64,000 nt of DNA from Arthrobacter woluwensis (GTDB lineage Bacteria; Actinomycetota; Actinomycetes; Actinomycetales; Micrococcaceae), in NCBI RefSeq assembly GCF_900105345.1, contig NZ_FNSN01000003.1, forward strand, positions 2,728,001-2,792,000, in the 5' to 3' direction. The notes under the pieces are model-generated. The model did no database searches. It was not told where the DNA came from and saw nothing but the letters and a program-made list of their open reading frames with translations. Shown piece by piece: positions 8,547 to 18,696 of this stretch. The translations under genes were made by a program, and so were the position numbers. Position 1 is the stretch's first letter. Every line of letters begins with the position of its first letter.

Positions 8547-9215
8547 TCACTCCAGGAGCGCGGCGGCCTGCTCGACCACGGCGTTCGCCACCGTCGTCGT
8601 GTCCGCCCCGCCTTTCCGCCCGGCCACGCTGACGAAGACGTTCACCCGGCCCACCGTCACCGTCGACAGCGCGATCTCCATGGTCCCGTCGGGGCCGGTG
8701 ATCGTCATGGTCCACGCGAGACCGCCCTCCGCTTTCGGCGGCGACGCTGCGGCCATGGCCACCGCGGCCGTCTGAACCCCACGGATCAGTTTGAGGGTGG
8801 AACAGCGCCTTAAGGTCTCCCGGTCGACGCCGGGACGAAGCAGCTCCGGCGGGCCGCTGCTGAGGACGACGGCGACCGTCGCGTCGCGGCCCGTGTCGTT
8901 GAGGCCCAGGGCCACACGGGCGCGGTCCAGGAGTTTCGTGGAGACGCGGTTGTTGGAAAAAGCAACGTCCTGACACGCCACCGGCGCCACCTCGGTCCTG
9001 GCCTCGGTCCGCTCGTTCGCCTCGACGGTCTTGCGGACCTTCTCCACTGCGACCTGCGTGAACGAGCCGTCGTTGGGCCCCTTGAGCCGGGTCACGACGT
9101 CTTCCAGTTCCGCCGCGCTCCACGCTTTGCCCGGACTCGGTATCGTGACCGCACATCCGCCCACCACCAGGGCGGACAGCAGCACGGACAGCATGGCGAG
9201 CAGTGGTCTTCTCAT
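8547..9215 (-). CDS. putative lipoprotein, paralogue of the previous gene
   Basis: 222-residue predicted lipoprotein with a short signal peptide and lipobox LVVGGCA (Cys about 21). The mature part begins WSAAELEDVVTRLKGPN, matching YSEAELEAVLKAS of its downstream neighbour. It carries a Cys pair in PVACQDVAF and LRRCSTLK, and ends with VANAVVEQAAALL in the same way as the paralogue. The two genes are tandem with a 124-base gap and diverge strongly in sequence, suggesting an old duplication. The role may be binding or sensing at the cell surface; no catalytic motif is visible. Confidence 0.78.
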   Translation of the reverse strand: MRRPLLAMLSVLLSALVVGGCAVTIPSPGKAWSAAELEDVVTRLKGPNDGSFTQVAVEKVRKTVEANERTEARTEVAPVACQDVAFSNNRVSTKLLDRARVALGLNDTGRDATVAVVLSSGPPELLRPGVDRETLRRCSTLKLIRGVQTAAVAMAAASPPKAEGGLAWTMTITGPDGTMEIALSTVTVGRVNVFVSVAGRKGGADTTTVANAVVEQAAALLE

Positions 9216-9346
9216 GACGGCTTCCCCCTGGAGACGGTGAGGCCAACGCTATGCCGCCGCGGACCCCGCGACAAGCAGGCGGGCACAGAACGGGCGGGGG
9301 TGCCGGACCAGCAGGGCCGGGTCAGTACGGCCCGGGTCAGTGGAGA

Positions 9347-10162
9347 TCAGTACAGCACCGTGGCGAACTCGCCGTGCTCGCGGAAGCCGACCTTCTCGTA
9401 GACCTTCCGCGCCGCGGTGTTGTAGTCGTTCACGTACAGGGACGCGACACCCGCCACGCGTCGTGAATACTCGACGACGGCGGCGACCCGGGCGGCCGCC
9501 ATCCCCCGGCCGCGCTGGGCCGGGTCCATCCAGACCCCCTGGATCTGGCACACCCCGCGGGTGACCACCCCCAGATCCGCCTTGAAAAGCACCTGACCCG
9601 CGGGACTGAAACGGGCGAGCGTGTGACCCTGCCGGAGCAGGTTGAGCACCCGGCGGCGGTAGTTCTCCTGCCCGCCCAGGAACGGCGAATAGCCCACCTC
9701 CTCCTCGAACATCGCCACGGAGGCCGGGAGGATCCGGTCGAAGTCGTCCATCGAGGCGGCGCGGACGGACGGGTCCGCTTCGACCTCCACCTCGCCGTCG
9801 TGCAGGAGGAACGGCTGGGAACGGCGGACTTCCAGGGGGACATGCCCGAAGGCCTCCAGGGCCGGGAGCAGGGCGAGCACCGCGTCGCTCGGGCCGAAGA
9901 TCGAGGCGTAGCGGTGCGAACGGGCGTGCAGCGCATAGGCGAAGAGCGGCGCGAGGGACGGGTCGAGGGCGATGGGCACCACGTTGGCGCCCGCCCAGCA
10001 GGCGGCGATCAGCCCGCCGTCGTCGAACACGCCGAAGACCGTGGCGCCCAGAGAGCGCCACGGCCTCACGGTCTGGGCCAGGACGAAGGCGTTGACGGCT
10101 TCGTCCCGCAGGGCCAGATCGCGGAGCGCGGGAAGGTCCTCATCCACGAGTTCACGGATCAT
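9347..10162 (-). CDS. GNAT family N-acetyltransferase with DUF4081-like N-terminal domain
   Basis: About 271 residues. The N-terminal half resembles the DUF4081 domain that often precedes actinobacterial GNATs. The C-terminal half is a GNAT with the acetyl-CoA loop GVWMDPAQRGRGMAAARVAAVVEYSRR and the terminal LYVNDYNTAARKVYEKVGF signature. The ATG at 10162 is selected because GGGAGGG sits just upstream; longer frames would run into ispG. It lies 19 bases after ispG on the same strand and is probably cotranscribed, an arrangement common in Micrococcaceae. The acceptor substrate is unknown. Confidence 0.9.
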   Translation of the reverse strand: MIRELVDEDLPALRDLALRDEAVNAFVLAQTVRPWRSLGATVFGVFDDGGLIAACWAGANVVPIALDPSLAPLFAYALHARSHRYASIFGPSDAVLALLPALEAFGHVPLEVRRSQPFLLHDGEVEVEADPSVRAASMDDFDRILPASVAMFEEEVGYSPFLGGQENYRRRVLNLLRQGHTLARFSPAGQVLFKADLGVVTRGVCQIQGVWMDPAQRGRGMAAARVAAVVEYSRRVAGVASLYVNDYNTAARKVYEKVGFREHGEFATVLY

Positions 10163-10181
10163 GGGCCCTCCCGCGACCTTG

Positions 10182-11345
10182 CTAGGAGACGGTGACCACT
10201 GGACTGCCGGAGGGAGCACTCGGATCATCGGACTCCATTTCATCGGCAATGCGCATGGCTTCTTCGATCAGTGTCTCAACGATCTCGTGTTCCGGCACGG
10301 TCTTGATGACCTGGCCCTTCACAAAGATCTGGCCCTTGCCGTTGCCCGAGGCGACGCCGAGGTCGGCTTCGCGGGCCTCGCCGGGGCCGTTCACCACGCA
10401 GCCCATGACGGCCACGCGCAGCGGGATCTCCATGCCTTCCAGTCCCGCGGTCACCTGCTCGGCGAGGGTGTAGACGTCCACCTGGGCGCGGCCACAGGAG
10501 GGGCAGGAGACGATCTCGAGCTTACGGGGGCGCAGGTTCAGGGACTGCAGGATCTGGTTGCCCACCTTGACCTCCTCGACGGGAGGGGCCGAGAGGGAGA
10601 CGCGGATGGTGTCGCCGATGCCGCGGGACAGCAGGGCGCCGAACGCGGTGGCGGACTTGATGGTGCCCTGGAACGCCGGTCCGGCCTCGGTCACGCCGAG
10701 GTGCAGAGGCCAGTCGCCCTTCTCGGCGAGCATCTCGTAGGCGGCCACCATGACGACGGGGTCGTTGTGCTTCACCGAGATCTTGAAGTCGTGGAAACCG
10801 TGCTCCTCGAAGAGGCTCGCCTCCCAGACGGCCGACTCCACGAGGGCCTCCGGGGTGGCCTTGCCGTACTTCTTCAGCAGGCTGGGCTCCAGGGAGCCGG
10901 CGTTGACGCCGATGCGGATGCTCGTGCCGTGGTCCTTGGCCGCCTGGGCGATCTCCTTGACCTGGTCGTCGAACTTCCGGATGTTGCCCGGGTTCACGCG
11001 CACCGCGGCACACCCGGCCTCGATCGCCGCGAAGACGTACTTCGGCTGGAAGTGGATGTCCGCGATCACCGGGATCTGCGACTTCTTGGCGATGATGGGC
11101 AGAGCCGCGGCGTCGTCCGCCGACGGGCACGCCACGCGCACGATGTCGCAGCCGGAGGCGGTCAGCTCCGCGATCTGCTGCAGGGTCGCGTTGATGTCCG
11201 TGGTGGGGGTGGTGGTCATGGACTGCACGCTGATGGGCGAGTCGGATCCGACGCCCACCGACCCCACCTTGATCTGGCGGGTCTTGCGCCGCGGTGCGAG
11301 CACGGGCGGCGGGGCGGACGGCATTCCAAGGCTGACCGATGTCAC
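10182..11345 (-). CDS. ispG: 4-hydroxy-3-methylbut-2-enyl diphosphate synthase
   Basis: Penultimate enzyme of the MEP isoprenoid pathway: reductive ring opening of MEcPP to HMBPP using a [4Fe-4S] cluster. The TIM-barrel part shows [35 protein letters not shown] and [11 protein letters not shown]. The cluster cysteines lie in CPSCGR and [10 protein letters not shown], with the cluster-domain glutamate in the latter. The length of 387 is standard. Together with dxr 2 kb upstream on the same strand, two of the pathway's enzymes map to this neighbourhood. The GNAT gene follows 19 bases later. Confidence 0.97.
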   Translation of the reverse strand: MTSVSLGMPSAPPPVLAPRRKTRQIKVGSVGVGSDSPISVQSMTTTPTTDINATLQQIAELTASGCDIVRVACPSADDAAALPIIAKKSQIPVIADIHFQPKYVFAAIEAGCAAVRVNPGNIRKFDDQVKEIAQAAKDHGTSIRIGVNAGSLEPSLLKKYGKATPEALVESAVWEASLFEEHGFHDFKISVKHNDPVVMVAAYEMLAEKGDWPLHLGVTEAGPAFQGTIKSATAFGALLSRGIGDTIRVSLSAPPVEEVKVGNQILQSLNLRPRKLEIVSCPSCGRAQVDVYTLAEQVTAGLEGMEIPLRVAVMGCVVNGPGEAREADLGVASGNGKGQIFVKGQVIKTVPEHEIVETLIEEAMRIADEMESDDPSAPSGSPVVTVS

Positions 11346-11397
11346 TTCTGATTCCTCAGTTCTGTAGCTCTTGTGGTTCTGGTGAGTCCGGCCCCGG

Positions 11398-11691
11398 TCA
11401 GGAGACGAATTCGCTGAAGCGGCCGATCACGGGGCTCCACTCGCGGGCGCTCGTCTGGGCGACGGCGCCGTTGATCTGGAACGGGTCCTCCCGGAGGAGC
11501 CCGTCCAGCGCGGGCTGGTCCTCGGCCACCATGATCAGCAGGGCTCCCGCCCCGGAATCGACGGGTCCGGAGGCCAGCACGGTGCCCTCCTCGGCGAGCG
11601 CTCCGAGCCAGGCGCGGTGGGCGGGGCGGAACTCGTCGCGCACGGCGGCCGTTGCGGCGTCGTACACGTACTCCACGGCGAAAACAGTCAT
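11398..11691 (-). CDS. YciI-like small protein
   Basis: 97-residue protein of the YciI/YCII-related family, which adopts a ferredoxin-like fold with a His-Asp pair and is related to muconolactone isomerase-type enzymes. [35 protein letters not shown] (His about 26) and [12 protein letters not shown] (Asp) match the family pattern. It sits between rseP and ispG and has its own likely promoter: TAGAGT (11698-11703, minus strand) followed by six bases and the ATG, a leaderless start. Its biochemical role is not predictable. Confidence 0.88.
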   Translation of the reverse strand: MTVFAVEYVYDAATAAVRDEFRPAHRAWLGALAEEGTVLASGPVDSGAGALLIMVAEDQPALDGLLREDPFQINGAVAQTSAREWSPVIGRFSEFVS

Positions 11692-11906
11692 GGGTTCACT
11701 CTATCCCTCAGGCCCGGAACCGCGGGGCGTCCGTAGTGTGACACTGAGCGCTCGACGCCGGCGCGAAGCTCTCTGCGCCGTCGTCATCCTGGTGGCCGGC
11801 CGGGGATGTTCCGAGAGCGCCGTTGTCGCGCGAGGAACGAGCGCAGGCGCCGAGGGACCTCGGCCGGCCGCCAGGCCGGCGGGCTCAGTGGATGCGACCG
11901 CCGTCG

Positions 11907-13244
11907 TCATCCGAACAGCTTCACGGGTTTGACGATGTCCGCGTAGATCAGCACCACACCCATCGCGAGCAGCAGCCCCGCCACCGTGTACGTGACGGGC
12001 AGCAGCTTCGCCAGGTCGAAGGGGCCCGGGTCGGGACGGCGGAAGATCCGGGCGATGCCGCGGCGGATTCCCTCGTACAGCGCCCCGGCCACGTGCCCGC
12101 CGTCCAGGGGCGGCAGCGGGATCAGGTTGAAGATGGCCAGCGCGAAGTTCAGCCCGGCCAGGATCCCGATCAGGCTCGCGATACGGGCGTCCAGCGGGAT
12201 CTCCTCCATGGCGGAGACCTCACCGGCGACGCGTCCGACGCCCACCACGCTGATGGGGCCGTTCGGATCACGGGGCTCTGAGCTGAACGCCGCCTTGGCC
12301 ACACCGATCACGCGGGCGGGCAGGTCGAGGACGACGTGGCTGACCTGGGTCATCTGCGTCCCCACGGCCGGCAGCACCGTCTCGGGCCCTTGCGGCACCA
12401 GGGCCTGACGCGGCCCGACGCCGATGAACCCGACGTCCTGTGTGAGGACCTTGCCGGCAGAGTCCTTCGCCGGCTGGCCGTCCGCGCCGTAGACCGGGCG
12501 CGCGGTCAGGACCGGGGTGACGGTCGTGTCGATCGTCTGGTCGCCGCGCTGGACGACGACGGGGACCTTGCGCCCGGCCGACTGCCGGATCTGCTCCGTC
12601 AGGGTGTTCCAGTCCGTGGCGGGCTTGCCGTCGAAACTGACGATCCGGTCGCCCGGTTTGAGACCGGCGGCCGCCGCCGGAGCAGGGGTGCACTTCTCCC
12701 CTGGTCCCGGCTCCTTGTCACCCTGGGCCACCTGGCAGGCGGACACGGTGGACAGCGTGGTCGTGGGCTGCGCACTGCCGAAGCCCATCAGCAGGATCGC
12801 CGTGAAGAGGATGCCCAGCACGATGTTCATCGCCGGGCCGCCCAGCATGATCACGATCTTCTTCCACACCGGCAGCTTGTAGAAGACGCGGTTCCCGTCG
12901 TCGGGCCCCACCTCCTCGCTCGCTTGCTGGCGGGCCTCACGGGCGAGGTTCTGGAACATGCCCGTGCTGGAGGCGCGCAGGGTGCCGTCCTCGGGATTCG
13001 GCGGGTACATCCCGATCATCTGGACGTAGCCGCCCAGGGGCAGCGCCTTGACGCCGTACTCGGTCTCCCCCTTCTTCCGGGAGAAGATCGTGGGGCCGAA
13101 CCCGATCATGTACCGCGTGACGCGGACCTTGAACAGCTTGGCAGGCAGCAGATGGCCGACTTCGTGCAGCGCGATGGACACGGCGATGCCGATCGCCACG
13201 AACAGCACCCCACCCAGGAACAGCAGCGGCCCGCTCATGCCCAC
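11907..13244 (-). CDS. rseP: RseP-like site-2 protease (M50 family, PDZ)
   Basis: Intramembrane zinc metalloprotease that cleaves anti-sigma factors and other membrane substrates. The zinc motif HEVGH is at residues 27-31 in the first helix. A PDZ domain spans about 170-260 (AAAAGLKPGDRIVSFDGKPATDW). The third zinc ligand region NLIPLPPLDGGHV precedes the last helices. At 445 residues it is normal for actinobacterial Rip1/RseP. The start may be either ATG of MGMSG. It lies 40 bases downstream of dxr. The dxr-rseP-ispG order is conserved in actinobacteria, and here YciI and about 200 bases of apparently non-coding DNA separate rseP from ispG. Confidence 0.95.
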   Translation of the reverse strand: MGMSGPLLFLGGVLFVAIGIAVSIALHEVGHLLPAKLFKVRVTRYMIGFGPTIFSRKKGETEYGVKALPLGGYVQMIGMYPPNPEDGTLRASSTGMFQNLAREARQQASEEVGPDDGNRVFYKLPVWKKIVIMLGGPAMNIVLGILFTAILLMGFGSAQPTTTLSTVSACQVAQGDKEPGPGEKCTPAPAAAAGLKPGDRIVSFDGKPATDWNTLTEQIRQSAGRKVPVVVQRGDQTIDTTVTPVLTARPVYGADGQPAKDSAGKVLTQDVGFIGVGPRQALVPQGPETVLPAVGTQMTQVSHVVLDLPARVIGVAKAAFSSEPRDPNGPISVVGVGRVAGEVSAMEEIPLDARIASLIGILAGLNFALAIFNLIPLPPLDGGHVAGALYEGIRRGIARIFRRPDPGPFDLAKLLPVTYTVAGLLLAMGVVLIYADIVKPVKLFG

Positions 13245-13284
13245 AGCCTCGTCATCTCAGTGCTCTTTCTCGTCGAAGCATTCA

Positions 13285-14454
13285 TCACGAGGACAAACGT
13301 TCGTGGGTGCGCTTTCGTGCCCACTCCTCGGCGGCGAGCACCGAGTCCAGGCTGAGCGCGGCGTGGTCGGAGTGCTCGGCGAGCACCGCCTCCACGGTGT
13401 CCACGATGTCCGTGAAGCTGATCTCCCCGCGGTGGAAGGCCAGCACGGCCTCCTCGTTGGCGGCGTTGAAGACGGCCGGATGGGTGCCGCCCTGCTTGGC
13501 CGCGTCCTTGGCGAGGTCGACGGCGGGGAACGCCACGGCGTCGAGCGGCTCGAACGTCCACTGGGTCGCCTGCGTCCAGTCACAGGGGGTTGCGGCGTGA
13601 GCGACCCGTTCGGGCCAGGCCATGCCGAGCGCGATGGGCAGCCGCATGTCGGGCGGGGACGCCTGCGCGATCGAGGAGCCGTCCACGAACTGCACCATCG
13701 AGTGCACCACCGACTGCGGATGGACGACGACGTCGATCCGGTCCAGCGGCACGTCGAAGAGCAGGTGCGCCTCGATGACCTCCAGACCCTTGTTCACCAG
13801 GCTGGCGGAGTTGGTCGTGACCATGAGGCCCATGTCCCAGGTCGGATGGGCGAGGGCCTCGGCGGGGGTGACGTGCTGGAGCTCCGCGCGGGTCTTGCCG
13901 CGGAACGGTCCCCCTGAGGCGGTCAGGACCAGGCGGTCGACCTCGGCCTCGGTGCCGGAGCGGAGGCACTGGGCGATGGCCGAATGCTCGGAGTCGACCG
14001 GCACGATCTGCCCCGGCCGGGCGAGGTCCTTGACCAGGGCGCCGCCCACGATCAGGGATTCCTTGTTGGCCAGCGCCAGGGTCGCCCCGGACTCGAGAGC
14101 CGCCAGGGTGGGTGCGAGGCCGATCGAACCCGTGATGCCGTTCAGGACCACATCGACCGGGATCGAAGCGATGCGGGTGGAGGCGTCGGGGCCGAAGTAC
14201 AGCTCCGGGGCGTAGTCCCGCAGCCCGGCCCGTGCCGCTTCATCGGCCAGCAGCTCCCGGAACTCGCTCTCGCTCCCCGAGGCGACACCCACGGCCTGGG
14301 CGCGGACGTGGACCGCCTGCCGCGCGAGGAGGGCGAGGTTGCCGCCGCCGGCACTCAGCGCGGTGACGCTGAAGCGGTGAGGGGCGCCGTCGACGACGTC
14401 GATCGCCTGGGTGCCGATGGAGCCGGTGGAGCCGAGCAGGGTCACTGAACGCAT
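13285..14454 (-). CDS. dxr: 1-deoxy-D-xylulose 5-phosphate reductoisomerase
   Basis: Second enzyme of the MEP pathway, converting DXP to MEP with NADPH. NADPH-binding GSTGSIGTQ is at residues 8-16. Metal and substrate motifs are [21 protein letters not shown] and [10 protein letters not shown], with HPTWDMG and the flexible-loop [19 protein letters not shown] following. The 389 residues are standard. The ATG lies six bases after GATACT (14461-14466 on the minus strand), indicating a leaderless transcript that probably also carries rseP. Confidence 0.97.
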   Translation of the reverse strand: MRSVTLLGSTGSIGTQAIDVVDGAPHRFSVTALSAGGGNLALLARQAVHVRAQAVGVASGSESEFRELLADEAARAGLRDYAPELYFGPDASTRIASIPVDVVLNGITGSIGLAPTLAALESGATLALANKESLIVGGALVKDLARPGQIVPVDSEHSAIAQCLRSGTEAEVDRLVLTASGGPFRGKTRAELQHVTPAEALAHPTWDMGLMVTTNSASLVNKGLEVIEAHLLFDVPLDRIDVVVHPQSVVHSMVQFVDGSSIAQASPPDMRLPIALGMAWPERVAHAATPCDWTQATQWTFEPLDAVAFPAVDLAKDAAKQGGTHPAVFNAANEEAVLAFHRGEISFTDIVDTVEAVLAEHSDHAALSLDSVLAAEEWARKRTHERLSS

Positions 14455-14611
14455 GGTTCCAGTATCCCGGAGAACCTGAGCGCTTGCTGCACGGAGCCCG
14501 TGCGGCGCCCCTGCGTCCGGCCTCTGCGCACCGGCGCACCACCACCCCGAGTCCGTGGGTTTCGGCTGAGTTCGTGGACCGTGTCGACGAATTCAGCCGG
14601 AAACCGCGACC

Positions 14612-15433
14612 TCAGCCGGCCGCGCCCGCCCGGCGGAGCACCGACTCGGCGTGCCGGAGGATCGGACCGTCGATCATGCGGCCCTCGTGACTGAACACCC
14701 CGTTGCCCGCGGAGGCAGCGGCGGCGAGGAGGTCCCGCGCGGCCTGGACCGCGGCGTCGTCGGGCAGATACGCCTCCCGCACCACGGCCACCTGGTTCGG
14801 GTGGATGCAGGCCTTCGCCGCGAAACCGGACGCCACCGCGTCGGCGGATTCCGCGGCGAGCCCGTCCAGGTCCGGGATGTTGACGTAGACCGCGTCGATC
14901 GCCGCCTTGCCGAACGCCCCGGCGGCGAGCAGCACCTGGGAGCGGGCGTGCAGCGCGACCGCACGGTAGGCGCCGTCGGCATCCCGGCTGGAAGTCCCGC
15001 CGAGCGACGCCAGCAGGTCCTCGGCGCCCCACATGAGTCCCACGACGTTCGGCCGTGCGGCGATCTCGGCGGCGTTCAGCACACCTCGCGCGGTCTCGCA
15101 CAGAGCGAGGATCTCGTAGTCCCCCAGGGCGTCGAGCTGCTGGCCGCTCTCGGCCTTGGCCAGCATGAGCGTCCGGTAGGGCGTCTTCGCCACCGCTTCC
15201 AGGTCCAGGCGGATCTCGGGGGTCCCGACCGGGTTGACCCGGACGATGGTCCGCTCCGGGTCGAGGGCGTTCGCGGGATCCGCGAGCGCCAGCCGGGCGG
15301 CGGCCTTGGCGTCGGCGGACACGGCGTCCTCCAGATCCAGGATGACGGCGTCGGCGCGGTCGGCCGCCTTGGCGTAGCGTTCGGGCCGGTCGGCCGGGCA
15401 GAACAGGAGACTGGGTCCCATCGAGAAGCTCAT
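14612..15433 (-). CDS. CitE-like lyase (HpcH/HpaI family), Rv2498c-type
   Basis: 273-residue TIM-barrel lyase of the CitE-like subgroup. The start [31 protein letters not shown] (metal/substrate Asp-Glu), [20 protein letters not shown] (metal Glu) and [14 protein letters not shown] are the subgroup motifs, and ACIHPNQV closes the barrel. The ATG at 15433 overlaps the MaoC stop (ATGA). The M. tuberculosis homologue Rv2498c in the same gene neighbourhood is described as a (R)-specific beta-hydroxyacyl-CoA lyase acting on HMG-CoA and citramalyl-CoA. Here it is the only candidate HMG-CoA lyase of the leucine cluster. It is the last gene of the operon. Confidence 0.85.
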   Translation of the reverse strand: MSFSMGPSLLFCPADRPERYAKAADRADAVILDLEDAVSADAKAAARLALADPANALDPERTIVRVNPVGTPEIRLDLEAVAKTPYRTLMLAKAESGQQLDALGDYEILALCETARGVLNAAEIAARPNVVGLMWGAEDLLASLGGTSSRDADGAYRAVALHARSQVLLAAGAFGKAAIDAVYVNIPDLDGLAAESADAVASGFAAKACIHPNQVAVVREAYLPDDAAVQAARDLLAAAASAGNGVFSHEGRMIDGPILRHAESVLRRAGAAG

Positions 15434-15972
15434 GCCTCCAGTGTCCCCCGTCCGGCGGCTTCGTGGGCCTCGCGGGTCCACATCAACGTGGTCCGCCGGG
15501 CCAGGGCCACGACCTCGCCCCGTTGGTTGTAGCCGGTGTGCTGGAAGGTCACCACGCCCTGGCCCGGACGCGACGCCGACGGCCTGCGTTCCAGCACGGT
15601 GGTCTCCGTGTAGAGGGTGTCGCCGTGGAACATCGGTTTCGGGAAGCTGATCCCGTCGAGACCGAGCTGGGCGATGATGGTCCCCGCCGTCAGCTGCGGC
15701 ACCGACTGCCCCACCAGCGTGGCCAGGGTCAGCATCGAGTTCACGAGGCGCTGCCCGAAGGGCTGGGACTCACTCCACGCGGCGTCCAGGTGCAGAGCCT
15801 GCGTGTTCATCGTCAGGGTCGTGAACAGGACGTTGTCCGCTTCGGTCAGGGTTCTGCCGGGACGGTGAACGTAGACGGCGCCGTCCTCCAGTTCGTCGAA
15901 GTACAGTCCGCGCTGCACGATCCTGCGGGGTTCGTCCTGCTGGGTCACGGGTTTGTCCCCGGGCTCGCTCAT
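15430..15972 (-). CDS. MaoC-like enoyl-CoA hydratase
   Basis: Hotdog-fold hydratase of the MaoC family, about 180 residues. [36 protein letters not shown] matches the MaoC hydratase pattern, with the catalytic segment [18 protein letters not shown]. The ATG at 15972 is preferred over the one at 15993 because AGGAGA lies 5 bases before it, while the first overlaps the stop of the CoA-transferase gene. It is coupled to the CitE-like gene downstream. By analogy with Rv2499c in the equivalent mycobacterial locus it may hydrate 3-methylglutaconyl-CoA or a mesaconyl/itaconyl-CoA; that assignment is an inference. Confidence 0.83.
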   Translation of the reverse strand: MSEPGDKPVTQQDEPRRIVQRGLYFDELEDGAVYVHRPGRTLTEADNVLFTTLTMNTQALHLDAAWSESQPFGQRLVNSMLTLATLVGQSVPQLTAGTIIAQLGLDGISFPKPMFHGDTLYTETTVLERRPSASRPGQGVVTFQHTGYNQRGEVVALARRTTLMWTREAHEAAGRGTLEA

Positions 15973-15989
15973 GCGGTTCTCCTGCGTGC

Positions 15990-17480
15990 TCATACGGTGT
16001 CCGGGTCGTGCATCTCGACGCGCAGTTCAGCGCCCGTCGCGGCGAGGACTTCCTCCACCGAGACGCCCGGAGCGGTCTCCCGGAGGACAAGACCGTCGTC
16101 GGTCACGTCGATGACCGCGAGGTCCGTGATGATCCGGTCCACACAGCCCTTGCCGGTGACCGGAAGGGAGCAGCTCTGGACGATCTTGGGCCGGCCATTG
16201 CGGTCCACGTGCTCCATCATCACGATCAGGCGCTTCGCCCCGAACACGAGGTCCATGGCACCGCCCATCCCCTTGACCATCTTGCCGGGGATCATCCAGT
16301 TGGCGAGATCGCCGTTCTCCGCGACCTCCATCGCGCCGAGGACCGCCACGTCGACGTGCCCGCCCCGGACCATGCCGAAGGACAGCGCCGAGTCGAAGAA
16401 GGCCGCGCCGGGGTTCACCGTCACCGTCTCCTTGCCCGCGTTGATGAGATCCGGATCCACCGCGTCCTCGGTGGGGTACGGTCCGGTGCCCAGGATGCCG
16501 TTCTCGGAATGCAGGACCACCTCGACGCCGTCCGGGATGTGATTCGGGATGAGGGTCGGCATGCCGATCCCGAGGTTGACGTACTGGCCGTTCCGCAGCT
16601 CGCGGGCCACCCGCGCCGCCAGCTGGTTGCGGTCGAGCCCTCGCGCCGCGTTCTCCGCGGCGGTCTCCGCAGCGCCCGACGCCTGAGCACCGGCGACGCC
16701 CGCGGGCTCCGGAGCCTGCTCCTTCCGCACCGTCCGCTTCTCGATCCGCTTCTCCGCCAGAGGGCTTCCCGCCGGCACGTGGACGACGCGCTGCACGAAG
16801 ATGCCCGGCACGTGGATGTGCTCCGGATCCAGCTCGCCCGGTTCCACGAGCTCCTCGACCTCGGCGATGGTGATCCGTCCCGCCATGGCGCACAGGGAAT
16901 TGAAGTTGAGCGCCGTGGCGTGGAAGACGAGGTTCCCGTGGCGGTCACCCTTCGCGGCGTGCACCAGAGCGAAGTCCGGCGTGAGGGACTCCTCCAGCAC
17001 GTAGTCGGCGCCCCCGAAGCTGCGCACCTCCTTCGGCGCCGAGCCGAGCGCGATCCCGCCGGCGTCGTCGTACTTCTGAGGCAATCCGCCCTCGGCCACC
17101 TGCGTGCCGACACCGGCCGCCGTGTAGAAGGCGGGGATGCCCGCGCCGCCGGCACGGAGCTTCTCCGCCAGCGTGCCCTGCGGAGTCAGGACGACTTCGA
17201 GCTCACCGGCCAGGTACTGGCGGGCGAACTCCTTGTTCTCCCCCACATAGGAGCTGACCGTGCGGCGGATCCGGCCGTCGGACAGCAGGATGCCGAGACC
17301 CCAGTCGTCCACGCCGCAGTTGTTGCTGATGGTCTCCAGACCGCCCGTTCCCTGGCGGTGCAGGGCGTCGATCAGGCCGACGGGGATCCCGCACAGTCCG
17401 AATCCGCCCACCGCGAGGGAGGCGCCCTCATGAATGTCAGCCACGGCACGCTCCACGCTGCCGACCACTTTGTCGATCAT
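15990..17480 (-). CDS. 3-oxoacid CoA-transferase, fused A and B subunits
   Basis: 496-residue single-chain CoA-transferase, SCOT-like. The A half (about 1-240) contains [34 protein letters not shown] and the [18 protein letters not shown] segment. After a Pro/Ala-rich linker (about 245-290), the B half has [12 protein letters not shown] and the catalytic glutamate motif [10 protein letters not shown]. In bacteria the subunits are commonly separate genes (scoA, scoB); here they are joined as in animal SCOT. It likely activates acetoacetate released by leucine breakdown, with succinyl-CoA or acetyl-CoA as CoA donor. It starts at ATG 17480 behind a purine-rich stretch, 44 bases after the acyl-CoA dehydrogenase. 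Confidence 0.92.
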   Translation of the reverse strand: MIDKVVGSVERAVADIHEGASLAVGGFGLCGIPVGLIDALHRQGTGGLETISNNCGVDDWGLGILLSDGRIRRTVSSYVGENKEFARQYLAGELEVVLTPQGTLAEKLRAGGAGIPAFYTAAGVGTQVAEGGLPQKYDDAGGIALGSAPKEVRSFGGADYVLEESLTPDFALVHAAKGDRHGNLVFHATALNFNSLCAMAGRITIAEVEELVEPGELDPEHIHVPGIFVQRVVHVPAGSPLAEKRIEKRTVRKEQAPEPAGVAGAQASGAAETAAENAARGLDRNQLAARVARELRNGQYVNLGIGMPTLIPNHIPDGVEVVLHSENGILGTGPYPTEDAVDPDLINAGKETVTVNPGAAFFDSALSFGMVRGGHVDVAVLGAMEVAENGDLANWMIPGKMVKGMGGAMDLVFGAKRLIVMMEHVDRNGRPKIVQSCSLPVTGKGCVDRIITDLAVIDVTDDGLVLRETAPGVSVEEVLAATGAELRVEMHDPDTV

Positions 17481-17524
17481 GCTCCGATCCTCTCCTGTGG
17501 CGTCGTCGATTTCCAGAGGCGCGG

Positions 17525-18688
17525 CTACAGACCGAGCTCGCGCGCGATCAGCATGAGCTGCACCTCGGTGGTGCCCTCGCCGATCTCCAGAATCTTGGAG
17601 TCGCGGTAGTGCCGGGCCACCGGGAATTCGTTGATGAACCCGTAGCCGCCGAACACCTGGGTGGCGTCCCGGGCGTTGTCCATGGCGGCCTCGCCCGCGA
17701 CCATCTTGGCGATCGCGGCCTGCGACTTGAACGGCTTGCCGGCCAGCATCCGGGCCGCGGCATCGTAGTAGGCGAGGCGGGCGGTGTGGGCACGGGCCTG
17801 CATCCGGGCGATCTTGAACTGGATCGCCTGGTACTTGCCGATCATGTTCCCGAAGGCGCTCCGCTCCCGGGCGTAGCGGACGGACGCGTCCACGCAGCCC
17901 TGTGCGGCGCCGGTGGCGAGCGCCGCGATGGCGATACGGCCCTCGTCGAGGATGGAGAGGAAGTTCGCATAGCCGCGGCCCTCGACGCCCAGGAGGTTCT
18001 CCTCGGGGACGCGCACGTCCTTCAGGGTGAGGGGGTGGGTGTCGGAGGCGTTCCAGCCGACCTTGTTGTACGCCTTCTCCGCGATGAATCCGGGGGTGTC
18101 GGTCGGCACGAGGATCGTGGAGATCTCCTTCTTCACGGTGCCGTCGGGGCGTTCCGTGCTGCCCGTGACGGCCGTGACGGTGACCAGACGAGTGATGTCC
18201 GTCCCGGAGTTCGTGATGAACTCCTTGCTCCCGTTGATGACCCACTGGCCGTCCTCGCGGCGCGCCTTCGTCTGGGTGCCGCCGGCGTCGGAACCGGCCT
18301 CCCGCTCCGTCAGACCGAAGCCGGCGAGCGCCTGACCGGAGGCCAGGGACGGCAGCCATTCCTCCTTCTGGGCGTCGGTCCCGAAGCGGTACACCGGCAT
18401 CGCGCCGAGCGAGACGCCTGCCTCCAGGGTGATCGCCACGGACTGGTCCACGCGGCCGAGCTGCTCGAGCGCCAGGGCGAGGGCGAAGTAGTCGCCGCCC
18501 ATGCCGCCGTACTCCTCGGGGAACGGCAGGCCGAAGAGGCCCAGCTCGGCCATGCCGGCCACGATCTCATAGGGGAAGCTGTGCTCCTCGTCGTGCTTCT
18601 GCGCGACCGGGGCCACGACCTCGTCCGCGAACTCGCGGACGGTGTCACTAAGGTCCTGGTACTCGTCGCTGAGTTCAAAATCAGGCAT
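17525..18688 (-). CDS. acyl-CoA dehydrogenase, isovaleryl/branched-chain type
   Basis: 387-residue flavin dehydrogenase. Visible motifs are [12 protein letters not shown], the FAD-binding [20 protein letters not shown] and [34 protein letters not shown] follows, with the C-terminal [34 protein letters not shown] supplying the catalytic-base glutamate position of short-chain enzymes. Its place between the MCC-like carboxylase and the CoA-transferase matches FadE19 in M. tuberculosis, so isovaleryl-CoA or 2-methylbutyryl-CoA is the probable substrate. It starts 9 bases after the carboxylase alpha gene. Confidence 0.92.
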   Translation of the reverse strand: MPDFELSDEYQDLSDTVREFADEVVAPVAQKHDEEHSFPYEIVAGMAELGLFGLPFPEEYGGMGGDYFALALALEQLGRVDQSVAITLEAGVSLGAMPVYRFGTDAQKEEWLPSLASGQALAGFGLTEREAGSDAGGTQTKARREDGQWVINGSKEFITNSGTDITRLVTVTAVTGSTERPDGTVKKEISTILVPTDTPGFIAEKAYNKVGWNASDTHPLTLKDVRVPEENLLGVEGRGYANFLSILDEGRIAIAALATGAAQGCVDASVRYARERSAFGNMIGKYQAIQFKIARMQARAHTARLAYYDAAARMLAGKPFKSQAAIAKMVAGEAAMDNARDATQVFGGYGFINEFPVARHYRDSKILEIGEGTTEVQLMLIARELGL

Positions 18689-18696
18689 GTGGTGTC

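Noticed and set aside
9299-9348. short direct repeats GGGCCGGGTCAGT/GGCCCGGGTCAGT near the GNAT stop
   Set aside because: Only two imperfect copies in simple GC-rich sequence; no sign of a repeat family or CRISPR.
11701-11910. 69-codon minus-strand ORF overlapping the rseP stop by ATGA
   Set aside because: The overlap looks like coupling, but the product is Arg/Ala/Thr-rich with no family features and ends near the YciI promoter; more likely non-coding.
15990-18359. 789-codon minus-strand frame suggesting a giant CoA-transferase fusion
   Set aside because: The first 290 codons are an out-of-frame read of the acyl-CoA dehydrogenase; the real gene starts at the ATG at 17480.
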